The notes below the pieces were generated by a model. The model saw only the letters and a program-made list of their open reading frames with translations, was not told the origin of the DNA and did not search any database. From contig NC_018645.1 of the NCBI RefSeq assembly GCF_000307105.1, positions 4,970,001 through 5,034,000 on the forward strand: DNA of 64,000 nucleotides. Reading direction: 5' to 3'. The DNA is from Desulfobacula toluolica Tol2 (GTDB taxonomy: Bacteria; Desulfobacterota; Desulfobacteria; Desulfobacterales; Desulfobacteraceae). Of this stretch, positions 1-9,001 are shown one piece after another (position 1 is the stretch's first letter; each line of letters opens with the position of its first letter). Made by a program: the position numbers and the translations under genes.

Positions 1-2
1 TG

Positions 3-2717
3 GAAGACCCCGGGGAAGGCGCAAGAACAGGCGAATACCGGTTTGAACCTGTACAGGAACGCCTGGAATCACTGGTAAAACGTATCCGGCGATGGCGAAT
101 TCTCCAAAAAAAGGCCAATCACGAAAAAAAAATCACCATCGTGCTTCACAACAATCCCTGCAAAGGAGTGGAATCCACCGTGGGCATGGCCGTGGGCCTG
201 GATACATTTGAAAGCCTGGGGGCAACTATAAGGGCATTGGGTGCGGCCGGATATGATATTAAGGATTGCCCGGTTGAGGGTTTGGCTCTGAAAAACGCTG
301 TTTTTGAAAAAAAAGCATTTTCAGAATTCAGATGGACCACGGTGGATGAAATCGTGTCCAAAGGTGGTGGGCTGCATTTCATGGGCGCAGATGAATATCA
401 ACCCTATTTCAACGGTTTGCCCAAAGCAGCAAAAGAAAAAATTGAAAAGGACTGGGGACCATTTCCAGGCCAGGGAATGGTTTATGAAAAACAGGACCGA
501 AAAAACCTTGTTATCACAGGACTTTGTTTCGGCAATCTCAAAATTATGGTTCAGCCTAAAAGGGGATGTTATGGTGCCAAATGCAACGGTGAGGTGTGTC
601 GTATCCTCCATGAACCGGATTTGTCTCCACCCCACCACTGGCTGGCGTCCTATAAGTTTATCCGGGATACCTCGGATGCTGTTCTTCATTTTGGTGCCGA
701 AGGGGCATTGGAATACCTGCCCGGCAAGCGGGCCGCACTTTGCCAGACCTGTTTTCCGGATATTTCTCTGGGCGATTTACCCAATATCTATGTATATTGC
801 ATGGATATTCCCGGAGAGGGGCTCATGGCAAAACGACGGGCACAGGCCGTGATTGTGGATCATCTTTCTCCGGTTCTCAGCCACATGGGGGCAGATGAAA
901 ATCTCATTGAGCTTGAGAGCCTGCTTGCACAATACCAAAAGGCAGACCAGCTGGAGGAATCGGACCGCAGACAAAAACTCAAACAAAAGATGCTGCCCTT
1001 GATGGCTGAACTGGAACCGGATGAAAATAAAAAAGGATCAGACGATTTCGAAGATCGGCTCCATACCCTGGGCCGCAGGATCAGGCAGCTTAAAACGGCC
1101 TGTTTTCAAAGTGGGCTTCATGTCCTGGGCAAGGCCCCTGACGAAGAGGATATGAATGCCATGCTGGAAACACTGGAACAGACTGTCCGGGATGATGATC
1201 TCCTTGCCCGGGAAAAAATATTTTTTATTACCGAGAAATTGCAGCAGTGCCCAAGGGAGCTTGAAGCCGTTGTTCAATGCCTGGACGGGAAGTATCTTGA
1301 AGCAGGGCTTGGCGGTTCTTTTTACCAGGGAAAGCTTGAAACCCTTCCCACGGGCCGTAATTTTTATCCTGTTGATATTGCTGCTCTTCCCACAAAAACG
1401 GCATGGGAAACAGGAAAAATAATGGCAGACAAGCTGCTTGAAAAATATTTCACACAAGAGGGCGAATTTCCGGAAAATGTAGGGATCAGCCTTTGGAGTT
1501 CCGATGCCTTTAAGGCCGACGGAGAGCTGTTTTCACAAATTCTCTATCTTCTGGGGGTGTGTCCTGTATGGGCAGATAACGGCCGGGTCAAAGGTCTTGA
1601 TGTCATTGAGACAGACCGGCTGTTACTGACAACGGCAAATCATGAAACAATACACCGGCCCCGGGTGGATGTGACCATCCAGACCAGCGGTATTTTAAGG
1701 GATATGGTGCCCAATTTTTGTGATCTCATGGATGAGGCGGTGGTCATGGTCAGCCGCCTGGATGAACCCTCTGACGTTAATTATGTGGCAAAACGAACCC
1801 GGGAACAAATTCTGGAATTAAAGAAAAAACTGGGCAAAGACCTGCCTGAAGAGGCCATTGCCCGCATGGCCTGCTTCCGGGTTTTTTCTTCCAAGCCGGG
1901 AACCTACGGGCTTGGGGTCGGGCTTGCCCTGGATGCCTCGGCCTGGAAAAATAAAAATGACCTGGCCGAAGCCTATGTCAACTGGGGGGGATATGCTTAT
2001 GGATCGGAAAAAATAAGCCATGCCCTTGAAAATTACGGTTATGAGGCCCATGCCATCCTGGCCAGGCAGTTAAGGGATGTGGATATCTCCTATATGAAAC
2101 AGTCGTGTGTGGAATATGATGTTCTGGACTGTGGGGGATATGCCGTGTTCCAGGGTGGCATGGCAACAGCCGGTAATGCCCTTAAGAAAACCGGAAAAAA
2201 AATCAAGTTATACTGGGGAAGTGCCGGAACAGGTGAGGAAAAAGGAATTTGTGATTTAAAAGATGCAATAGAAAACAGTGCATTGACCAAATTATTGAAC
2301 AAAGACTGGCTGGAAAAAATAAAACCCCACGGATTCCAGGCTGCTTCATCCATTGCATCCAAGATCAACAATTTGTTTAAACTGGCTGCCACAACCGAAT
2401 CAGTGGATGATTGGCTCTTTGACCGGGTGGTGGACACCTATATTGCCGATGAGGCCAATGCCGCCTGGATGAAGTTACAAAATCCCTATGCCGTTGAAGA
2501 GCTGACCCGCAGGTTGCTGGAAGCCCATTCAAGAAAATTGTGGGAACCCGATGATCGGCGCCTGGAGCTTGTCCAATCCATGGCACTTGAGATCGAAGGG
2601 GACATGGAAGAGACCATGGGAGAGGTGAACTCAGAGTTCCAGGGAAGTCGGGTGGATGTCATGACAAAGGATGATGTGGAGAATTGGAATCCCGCATTTA
2701 TATTGGCCGGATCATAA
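3..2717 (+). CDS. CobN/BchH-family metal-chelatase large subunit, 5'-truncated by window edge (CobN-1)
   Basis: The reading frame is open from base 3, so this is the C-terminal 904 residues of a longer protein; the GTG at 141 is internal. Homology to CobN/ChlH is clear from the PPHH-W-L-SYK segment, the LEYLPGK motif, the DLPNIY segment and the AKRRAQA-IVDHL block, all of which recur in the full-length paralogue at 9002. CobN-type subunits bind the tetrapyrrole and metal while ChlI/ChlD-type AAA+ proteins supply ATP hydrolysis; both partner types are encoded downstream. Two oddities: the usual H-x-G-x-HG-x-x-EW motif reads HFGAEGALEY (about residues 228-237 of the visible part), so the second His is Glu, and a Cys-rich loop (CYGAKCNGEVC) precedes PPHH. 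The loop resembles what I recall of archaeal-type CobN. Substrate and metal are not determined. Confidence 0.88.
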   Translation, partial: EDPGEGARTGEYRFEPVQERLESLVKRIRRWRILQKKANHEKKITIVLHNNPCKGVESTVGMAVGLDTFESLGATIRALGAAGYDIKDCPVEGLALKNAVFEKKAFSEFRWTTVDEIVSKGGGLHFMGADEYQPYFNGLPKAAKEKIEKDWGPFPGQGMVYEKQDRKNLVITGLCFGNLKIMVQPKRGCYGAKCNGEVCRILHEPDLSPPHHWLASYKFIRDTSDAVLHFGAEGALEYLPGKRAALCQTCFPDISLGDLPNIYVYCMDIPGEGLMAKRRAQAVIVDHLSPVLSHMGADENLIELESLLAQYQKADQLEESDRRQKLKQKMLPLMAELEPDENKKGSDDFEDRLHTLGRRIRQLKTACFQSGLHVLGKAPDEEDMNAMLETLEQTVRDDDLLAREKIFFITEKLQQCPRELEAVVQCLDGKYLEAGLGGSFYQGKLETLPTGRNFYPVDIAALPTKTAWETGKIMADKLLEKYFTQEGEFPENVGISLWSSDAFKADGELFSQILYLLGVCPVWADNGRVKGLDVIETDRLLLTTANHETIHRPRVDVTIQTSGILRDMVPNFCDLMDEAVVMVSRLDEPSDVNYVAKRTREQILELKKKLGKDLPEEAIARMACFRVFSSKPGTYGLGVGLALDASAWKNKNDLAEAYVNWGGYAYGSEKISHALENYGYEAHAILARQLRDVDISYMKQSCVEYDVLDCGGYAVFQGGMATAGNALKKTGKKIKLYWGSAGTGEEKGICDLKDAIENSALTKLLNKDWLEKIKPHGFQAASSIASKINNLFKLAATTESVDDWLFDRVVDTYIADEANAAWMKLQNPYAVEELTRRLLEAHSRKLWEPDDRRLELVQSMALEIEGDMEETMGEVNSEFQGSRVDVMTKDDVENWNPAFILAGS

Positions 2718-2798
2718 GTTTAACCTTACATTAAAGCAGGTAATATATGAAAAATTATTTTTATGTTCCTTTTTTTTACTATTCAGGAATTGGATAAG

Positions 2799-3551
2799 AT
2801 GAATATTCAAGTAATCATTCATCATTCTTTTCTGGTCGCCTCCCTGCTCTATCTGATCAGCCTGATCATGGTGGCCGCAAAACAGAAAACCTGTGCTGCA
2901 TGTGTATTTGCAGCCGGTATGATATGCCATGCCGGTTCTCTGGCGTTGCGATACTGGACCTGTTTCCCGCTGCTGCCCTTATACCAGGGTCCGTTTTTTC
3001 TTGCGTTTGCAGTGGGCCTCATCGGTTTTCGGCCGGTTCTGTCTCGCTCCAACCTGCTGTCCCGGATCGTTCTTGTCAATTTGCTGTCCTGGTCTGCATA
3101 TTTATTTCCCAATGATTTTTATCTGCCGTTTTTGCAGTTTAAAACCCTGTTTGCCCATGGTTTCTTTTTGCTGGGAGTGGTGGGCAAATCCCTGTTTTTG
3201 CTGGCAGGGGCCGGGGCAGTCATGGTTCTTCTGGATAAAGGCGAGACGGGACAGGTAAAATTCGTGGGCCAGGCTGTGCTATGGGGTTTTTTTTTCTGGA
3301 CCCTGTCTGTATTTTCCGGTGCTTTCTGGTCCTGGTTGGGGTGGGGATCACCCGTTGTCTGGGATGATCCTTTGATGACCACAACAATGGCCACCTGGCT
3401 TTTATACTCCCTGATGCTTCACCTGCATCTTACGCGGTTTTCAGGTGCCGGGCCCAGGGCCTGGTTTGCCCTTTTGGGTGCCGTCTGGGTGTTTTGTTTT
3501 AATTGTGTGCCTGAACTGGGACCTTTCAGAATACCGGGGTGGCTCTCATGA
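2799..3551 (+). CDS. CcsA/CcmC-like integral membrane protein (haem-handling type)
   Basis: A polytopic protein of 250 residues with about eight hydrophobic segments. The WGSPVVWDDP stretch followed by an aromatic TM and HLHL resembles the tryptophan-rich WWD-type haem-binding region of CcsA/CcmC/CcmF proteins. The next gene is ResB-like and overlaps by ATGA, the same pairing as in System II cytochrome c maturation. The ATG at 2799 is preferred; an in-frame ATG at 2763 would add 12 residues. In CcsA/CcsB the pair moves haem across the membrane to apocytochrome c. Here the neighbours are a CobN subunit and an iron-siderophore/B12-type importer, so a dedicated role with a haem or other tetrapyrrole is a reasonable inference. 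It is shorter than typical CcsA. Confidence 0.7.
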   Translation: MNIQVIIHHSFLVASLLYLISLIMVAAKQKTCAACVFAAGMICHAGSLALRYWTCFPLLPLYQGPFFLAFAVGLIGFRPVLSRSNLLSRIVLVNLLSWSAYLFPNDFYLPFLQFKTLFAHGFFLLGVVGKSLFLLAGAGAVMVLLDKGETGQVKFVGQAVLWGFFFWTLSVFSGAFWSWLGWGSPVVWDDPLMTTTMATWLLYSLMLHLHLTRFSGAGPRAWFALLGAVWVFCFNCVPELGPFRIPGWLS

Positions 3552-4408
3552 AGGGATTAAAACAGATATGGAATTGGGCGGGAAATATTTATGTGACCAT
3601 GGGGATCATGGGGGTGATGATCCTGGATCTTCTGGCGGGATATGTCATGCTCAAATATCATGCCCATTTGTTTAACCCCATCAATGATCTGGGATTTCTC
3701 AAATGGTCTGCCACATGGGGTAAAGAATCCCTGGGAAAGACCGGGTGGCTGTTTATCCTAGTGGGGCTTCTGGCCGCACTGTCATTCAATACCTTTGCCT
3801 GCACCACGGATCGGGTGGTAAGCCTGTTGAAAAATCGTCACAGATTTAAAAGTCGGTCCCGGTTTGTTCTGCGGTTTGGTCCCCATGTCATGCATTACAG
3901 CATGCTGATCATGTTCCTGGGCTATCTGGTTTCCTATCTTTTTGCCGGCACCCATGTTGGAAAAGTCCTGTTGCCGGGGAAAACCATCCAGGTGTCCGGC
4001 AGCAGGATTACCCTTGAAACGCTGGATATTGAGTATTACACGGGAAATCGTCTGCTGTATATGGAAAAACAGGCCATTGATATCCGGGCAAAATTGTTAC
4101 TTCAGGCAGGTGAAAACACCAAACTTGCAGTGCTTTCTTTTAACCGGCCGGTCCGGTTTCAGGGCCTGAGCATCCATTTAAAGGATTTTGCACCCAAAAC
4201 CCGGAGCAACGGCATGGACAGGCGACAATTTGTCACATTGATTATTAAACAGGACCCGGGAGTGGGGTTTTATTTTACAGGAATGGTCTGTTTTACCCTT
4301 GGACTATTGATGTATGCCTGGGAAAAAATTTTTTCAGAAAAACGGTATGGGTTTGGTCGACAAAGGCAATACATGTCCAATCAGACCGGACAGGAGGAAA
4401 CAACATGA
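3548..4408 (+). CDS. ResB/Ccs1-like membrane protein
   Basis: A protein of 286 residues starting at the ATG that overlaps the upstream stop (ATGA). It shows hydrophobic segments at about residues 14-35 and 60-80, a third near 115-135, a soluble beta-rich middle domain and a final TM near 245-265. This is the ResB/Ccs1 layout in short form. Aromatic and His residues lie near the third membrane segment (FGPHVMHYSM). ResB proteins partner CcsA in haem delivery. With the CcsA-like gene immediately upstream and a lipoprotein binding protein overlapping downstream, the pair appears to be transcribed with the import system. Classical cytochrome c maturation remains possible, but no other Ccs gene or apocytochrome lies nearby. 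Confidence 0.7.
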   Translation: MKGLKQIWNWAGNIYVTMGIMGVMILDLLAGYVMLKYHAHLFNPINDLGFLKWSATWGKESLGKTGWLFILVGLLAALSFNTFACTTDRVVSLLKNRHRFKSRSRFVLRFGPHVMHYSMLIMFLGYLVSYLFAGTHVGKVLLPGKTIQVSGSRITLETLDIEYYTGNRLLYMEKQAIDIRAKLLLQAGENTKLAVLSFNRPVRFQGLSIHLKDFAPKTRSNGMDRRQFVTLIIKQDPGVGFYFTGMVCFTLGLLMYAWEKIFSEKRYGFGRQRQYMSNQTGQEETT

Positions 4409-5532
4409 GAGTAAACGTAAAACCGGTGCTGCTGATTTTTATAGGTCTGGCCATGGCTTTTTTTACAGGATGTTCCAGCGACAGTGAGTCACCGGTCAAA
4501 GAAAAAGAGACAAAAGAGTTAAGTTTTATGAGTATCGGCAGTTTTGCCGTTAACCCACTGGCCAATGGATGCACCGAGGTCAGGGACGGGGCCGGCAGGA
4601 CCTTGATACTGGTCCCCCGGGACGCGGATATACCTTCGGGGTATGAAAAATTCCAGGTGGTTCGGACCCCGGTTGAACGGGTGGTGGCCTATGGCTTTTT
4701 TGACATTGCCATTCTCAAGGCATTGGGGGTGATAGAGTCACTCAAGGGTGTTCTGGCCGAAAAAGAGGACTGGTTTATCCCGGAAGTGGTACGGGGAATG
4801 GAAGAGAATGCCATTACCTTTCTGGGGGATTATAATGCCGTGGATTTTGAACAATTGCGTAAAGTCAGGCCTGAACTGGTCCTGACCTGGGACATGTCCA
4901 TTCTTCCCATGCTGGATGAAATGGGGGTCGCCTGTGTGATCACCACTACGCCCGTTGCCATGTGCCTCAATGCCCGGATGAAGTTTATCCGTTTTCTGGC
5001 CCCGTTTTTTAATAAACAAGCCCAGGCAAATCAATATTTTGAGCGAGTCTCCAATGCCCTGGAACAGATCCGGAAAAACACTGCCAAGGCAAGTTATAAA
5101 CCCAAGGTCATGTGGGGAGACATCTATGAAAAGCGGGTACTGGTGGAACCGGGAAACGCCTGGGTGGGTGAGCTGGTTGAACTGGCATTGAGTGATTATC
5201 AGTTTGAAGATATTTTCGGCAAATCCTGTGTCGAGATTTCCCTGGAGCGATTTTTATATTCCGGCCAGGATGCCGAGATTTTTTTCACCTACCGGACCCC
5301 GAAAAGCGGGGCAAGTTCAAAGGCGGCTCTGGCACGGGCCAATCCGTTGTTGGCCGGTGTGAAACCCTTGAAGGACGGCAGGGTGTATTCCCCCATGCCC
5401 CATTATACCCAATCCGGGGACAAGCTGGATGAAATATTGACGGATATTGCCGCCATTCTTCATCCCGAGTGTTACCCGGGGCACAAACTTGGCTATTTCA
5501 GGCAATTGCCGGATACAGACCCGAAAAGCTGA
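4405..5532 (+). CDS. ABC importer substrate-binding lipoprotein, BtuF/FepB class
   Basis: A protein of 375 residues with a lipoprotein signal: basic N-terminus, hydrophobic core, then a lipobox ending FFTGCSSD with Cys at about residue 23. The mature part has the class III binding-protein pattern (VERVVAYGF, ALGVIESLKG, then LRKVRPELVLTWD). Such proteins capture B12, haem or ferric siderophores in the periplasm. The start overlaps the ResB-like stop by ATGA, and the FecCD-type permease and ATPase follow after a repeat element. Given CbiZ and CobN genes in the island, a corrinoid or other metallo-tetrapyrrole is the best guess for ligand; sequence alone does not decide it. Confidence 0.85.
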   Translation: MRVNVKPVLLIFIGLAMAFFTGCSSDSESPVKEKETKELSFMSIGSFAVNPLANGCTEVRDGAGRTLILVPRDADIPSGYEKFQVVRTPVERVVAYGFFDIAILKALGVIESLKGVLAEKEDWFIPEVVRGMEENAITFLGDYNAVDFEQLRKVRPELVLTWDMSILPMLDEMGVACVITTTPVAMCLNARMKFIRFLAPFFNKQAQANQYFERVSNALEQIRKNTAKASYKPKVMWGDIYEKRVLVEPGNAWVGELVELALSDYQFEDIFGKSCVEISLERFLYSGQDAEIFFTYRTPKSGASSKAALARANPLLAGVKPLKDGRVYSPMPHYTQSGDKLDEILTDIAAILHPECYPGHKLGYFRQLPDTDPKS

Positions 5533-5560
5533 AGGCCTTTAAAATCAATACAGGATAACT

Positions 5561-5644
5561 ACTAACGCCATGGCAGATCACCCTGCCACAACAAAATATG
5601 AAAGATATTTAATTTCAATAGGTTAAGAGTTCTTTCATATAAAA
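5561..5644 (+). repeat. Dispersed leader-type repeat, copy A
   Basis: First of eight copies in this window. It begins with ACTAACGCCATGGCAG and contains two inverted repeats: GGCAG (5572-5576) with CTGCC (5583-5587), and TATGAAAGA (5597-5605) with TCTTTCATA (5631-5639). It ends 15 bases before the permease start, between the binding protein and permease genes of one importer. See the finding on this family. Confidence 0.75.
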
Positions 5645-5659
5645 GAAAGACAAGGACAT

Positions 5660-6718
5660 ATGACAACAACCACTATTCAACCTACTGATATCACAGCACT
5701 TCGAAAGCTTTCGGGAAAGCGCCGCAGCATCACGTATACGCTTTTTTGTGCCATCCTTCTGATAATCATGACAGCCAGTGTTATGGTCGGCTCTGTTCCT
5801 ATATCTTTAGACGAACTTGTTTCCATTCTGGTCACCCATGACACTGCCGGCGTCAATGGGTTTATCATATGGAAAATCCGTTTGCCCAGGGCTATTGCCG
5901 CTGCACTTGGCGGGGGGTATCTTGCCGTCGCAGGTCTTCTGCTTCAGGTTTTTTTCCGCAATCCCATTGTGGGACCTTTTATTCTGGGAATTTCTTCCGG
6001 GGCCACATTAATGGTTTCCTTTGTGATGCTCACCTCCCTGACCCTTGGATTTACTGTCCTCAATCCCTTTATGGCAACCCTGGCAGCCTTTACAGGAGCA
6101 TATGGCGTCATGGTCATTGTAGTGGCCATTGCCGGCCGGGTGAAAAATGCGGTCACACTCCTTATCGTGGGATTGATGATGGGGTATCTTTGCCATGCCG
6201 TTACCAGTGTGCTGGTGGCATTTGCAGAAAAAGAAAAAATAAAGGGGTTTGTGCTGTGGCAATTGGGTAGTTTTTCAGGATTCAGATGGAGTGAAATCGA
6301 AATCATGATCATCGCAGGCGGGCTGATATGCCTTCTGGTCTATGCCCTGGCCAAACCCCTGAATGCTTTTCTTTTAGGAGAAGAATATGCCGCATCCATG
6401 GGGGTGAATATTAAATTATTCCGGTTGCTTATTCTTTTGTCCTCCTGTGCCCTGGCCGGGATGATCACTTCTGTGGCCGGTCCTGTGGCCTTTGTGGGCC
6501 TGGCTGTTCCCCACATGGTGCGGCTGGCTTTTGGCACCTCCGACAACCGGATACTGATACCGGGTTCGCTCCTGGTGGGGGCAGTGGTTACCTGTTTGTG
6601 TGATTTTATCGCCCGAATGGTGTTTTCACCGGTGGAACTGCCCATATCCGCGATCACTGCATTTTTCGGGGCACCCATCGTGATCGGCCTTCTATTAAAA
6701 CGAAAGGTGGTATTATAA
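5660..6718 (+). CDS. FecCD/BtuC-family ABC importer permease
   Basis: A 352-residue polytopic membrane protein of the FecCD family: RLPRAIAAALGGGYLAVAG near residues 75-93, NPIVGPFILGISSGA, then SVAGPVAFVGLAVPHMVR and a C-terminal ELPISAITAFFGAPIVIGLL. These match BtuC/FhuB/FepD-type permeases with about ten TM helices. A good ribosome-binding site (AAGGA) precedes the ATG. The stop overlaps the ATPase start (TAATG). It forms the membrane channel for the lipoprotein at 4405 and the ATPase at 6718. Confidence 0.92.
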   Translation: MTTTTIQPTDITALRKLSGKRRSITYTLFCAILLIIMTASVMVGSVPISLDELVSILVTHDTAGVNGFIIWKIRLPRAIAAALGGGYLAVAGLLLQVFFRNPIVGPFILGISSGATLMVSFVMLTSLTLGFTVLNPFMATLAAFTGAYGVMVIVVAIAGRVKNAVTLLIVGLMMGYLCHAVTSVLVAFAEKEKIKGFVLWQLGSFSGFRWSEIEIMIIAGGLICLLVYALAKPLNAFLLGEEYAASMGVNIKLFRLLILLSSCALAGMITSVAGPVAFVGLAVPHMVRLAFGTSDNRILIPGSLLVGAVVTCLCDFIARMVFSPVELPISAITAFFGAPIVIGLLLKRKVVL

Positions 6719-7932
6719 TGAACAACACGTCGATTTTATCAACCCGGAATCTTTGTGTCGGATACGAAAAAAAACAAGTACTCAAAGACCTTGACCTTGA
6801 TTTTTACCCGGGAAAATTTGTATCCCTGTTAGGACCCAACGGGGCCGGTAAGACCACTTTGTTGCGGACCCTTTCCAAACACCTGCCTCCCCTTAGCGGG
6901 AAGATCACGATTCATGGAAAGGATTTATCCCTGATCCGGTCCGATGATCTGGCCCGGATAATGTCTGTTGTGTTGACACAAAGGGTGGCTCCCCCCCTTT
7001 TTCGTGTTTATGATTTTGTGGGCATGGGCCGTTACCCCCATACAAGTTGGACCGGCAGGATGAACAGTCAAGACGATGATGCGGTCATGGAATCTTTAAA
7101 TTTAGTCCGGGCACAACATCTGGTTTTTCGGGATCTTTCCACCCTGAGTGACGGGGAACGGCAAAAGGTTCTTATTGCAAGGGCCCTGGCCCAGGAACCC
7201 GCCATTATCCTGTTGGACGAACCCACCATGCACCTGGACTTGAAACACCGTATGGAAGTCATGTCCATTCTCCAGGGGCTTTGCCGGGAAAAAGGCATTT
7301 GTGTGGTTGCCTCACTCCATGATGTGGAAGTGGCAGCCAAGGTATCGGACCGGGTAGTTCTGATTAAGGATGGCATGCTTCACGCATTCGGATCGCCGGA
7401 AGATGTCCTCCAGGAGGATACGGTATCTGACCTGTATGATTTTTCCAATGCCTGTTTCAATAGGATGCTGGGAAATATTGAGATCCGGAACCGGGCTGAC
7501 AAAGCCAGGGTGTTTGTCATCGGGGGGATGGGCAGTGCATCGGTTCTCTATCGCCTGCTCTCCAAAAAAGGATATGAGGTTATCACAGGCGTGCTGTTGA
7601 AAAACGATATTGATTATTTTGTGGCCAGATCCCTGGGAATCCAGTGCCTGGTTCAGGACAGCCTGGATATCATTTCCAGCCAGAGTGTTCAGGGCGCTGT
7701 TGAGGCACTCAAGGCATGTGATTTTATCATTGATACCGGGTTTGAAACCGCTGGCCTGAACCGTGCTAATCTGGATCTGATCACCACGGCGCTTGCCCTT
7801 AAAAAGCCGATTTTCTGCATGGGCAGCCCTAAAAACAGGGAAATGTTGAACCGCCCGGACCTGTCTGATGTATGGTTTACAAAAACGGAATCCCGCCTGG
7901 TAGACCTGGTGGAAGAAAAAGAAATCGCCTGA
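6718..7932 (+). CDS. FecE/BtuD-type ABC importer ATPase with extra C-terminal domain
   Basis: Walker A GPNGAGKTT lies at residues 39-47, the signature LSDGERQKV near 142, Walker B LLDEPTMHLD near 162 and the H-loop SLHDVE near 196. These place it with the importers of B12, haem and siderophores. The usual family length is about 255 residues; this protein has 404. The extra part, from about residue 262, looks like a Rossmann-type fold (VFVIGGMGSASVLYRLL then GYEVITGVLLKNDIDY) and contains FIIDTGFET and PIFCMGSPKNREM. I do not recognise the domain; it may sense a nucleotide or the imported ligand. Overlaps the permease gene by one base. Confidence 0.88.
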   Translation: MNNTSILSTRNLCVGYEKKQVLKDLDLDFYPGKFVSLLGPNGAGKTTLLRTLSKHLPPLSGKITIHGKDLSLIRSDDLARIMSVVLTQRVAPPLFRVYDFVGMGRYPHTSWTGRMNSQDDDAVMESLNLVRAQHLVFRDLSTLSDGERQKVLIARALAQEPAIILLDEPTMHLDLKHRMEVMSILQGLCREKGICVVASLHDVEVAAKVSDRVVLIKDGMLHAFGSPEDVLQEDTVSDLYDFSNACFNRMLGNIEIRNRADKARVFVIGGMGSASVLYRLLSKKGYEVITGVLLKNDIDYFVARSLGIQCLVQDSLDIISSQSVQGAVEALKACDFIIDTGFETAGLNRANLDLITTALALKKPIFCMGSPKNREMLNRPDLSDVWFTKTESRLVDLVEEKEIA

Positions 7933-7934
7933 CC

Positions 7935-8984
7935 ATGAATTTTTCTCCGGCGTATTTGATTTTAATGCTGACCGACAGGTGCAACCTTGCCTGCCGGTAC
8001 TGCTATCTGGGCAGTCAGGGGGAAAATACCAACCGGGGCACTGATATGTCCTGTGAGATGATTGATCAGGCCCTTGGGGCAGCTGCAAAGGAGAGTCTGC
8101 CCTTTCATGTCCAGCTCACCGGCGGGGAACCCCTGCTGGTGCCCCGTCTTATTGAATATGCAGCTCAAAAAACCAGGCAGATCCGTCCGGATGTCAGCAT
8201 CGGGATTCAGTCCAATGCCACCCTCATGAATGACCGGGTTGTTGATCTTATTAAAAAATATGATCTTAACCTGGGGATCAGCATAGATGGAGATCCTTGT
8301 TTACAAGAAGCCCATCGGGGCCGGGCAGGTGACACCTTTAAGGGGCTGCGCCTGCTGGAAAAAGAAAAAGTCCCTTTTAATGTTACAACCGTGGTCACGG
8401 CAGCCAATGCAGATAAGCTTCACCGTCTGGTGCTGTCGCTGGGGGGATTTTCAATGGCCCGGGGGATCGGGTTGGACCCCCTGGTCTTAAAGGGAAATGC
8501 AAAAAAGACCTCTGTTCTATCGGCAGAACCCGACCAGGTGGCCTTTGGAATCAAAAAAATGATCACTGCCCTGGATATGGTTAATGCCGGAAGGCATGTC
8601 CCGCTTGTGATACGCGAAATGGAAAAATTAAAGGAAAAAATATATAAAACAGCTTTAGCCCCTTTTTGCCATGCAGCAGCAGGGCAAAGCCTGGCAGTCA
8701 CGCCCGAAGGAAAATTGTTTCCCTGCAGCCAGACCGCCAATGACCCTGATTTTGCCCTTGGCACCCTGGATCATCCTGAAACAGGCAAACAGGTGTTAAA
8801 ACTTAAGGCCTATCGTTTGAACCGGACACTCCAGGCCAGGTGCCGGGAGTGCGGCCTGAGCCCGGTATGTCCCGGCGAGTGCCCCAGTCGTCTTCATTAT
8901 AACAAAAATCATACCCCCGGGCTTGCCTGTGCGATCTATCAGGCCCTGGCATCCCAGACAGACATCGGGATAAAAATTGCTTAA
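7935..8984 (+). CDS. Radical SAM protein with SPASM-like C-terminus
   Basis: A protein of 349 residues, starting two bases after the ATPase stop. The radical SAM cluster motif CNLACRYC gives Cys16, Cys20 and Cys23, followed by the GGEP motif (LTGGEPLLV) near residue 65. The C-terminus carries further Cys in CRECGLSPVCPGEC plus an upstream FPCSQ, typical of SPASM/Twitch auxiliary Fe-S cluster domains in peptide- or sulfatase-maturing enzymes. No precursor peptide is visible within the operon. It sits tightly between an importer and a chelatase, so a role in modifying a small molecule or partner protein of this pathway is possible but unproven. Confidence 0.85.
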   Translation: MNFSPAYLILMLTDRCNLACRYCYLGSQGENTNRGTDMSCEMIDQALGAAAKESLPFHVQLTGGEPLLVPRLIEYAAQKTRQIRPDVSIGIQSNATLMNDRVVDLIKKYDLNLGISIDGDPCLQEAHRGRAGDTFKGLRLLEKEKVPFNVTTVVTAANADKLHRLVLSLGGFSMARGIGLDPLVLKGNAKKTSVLSAEPDQVAFGIKKMITALDMVNAGRHVPLVIREMEKLKEKIYKTALAPFCHAAAGQSLAVTPEGKLFPCSQTANDPDFALGTLDHPETGKQVLKLKAYRLNRTLQARCRECGLSPVCPGECPSRLHYNKNHTPGLACAIYQALASQTDIGIKIA

Positions 8985-9001
8985 AAAAAGGATAAAATAA
9001 A

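Noticed and set aside
7312-8088. 258-codon minus-strand frame across the ATPase/radical SAM junction
   Set aside because: Antisense to two well-supported genes, low-complexity and without recognisable motifs.
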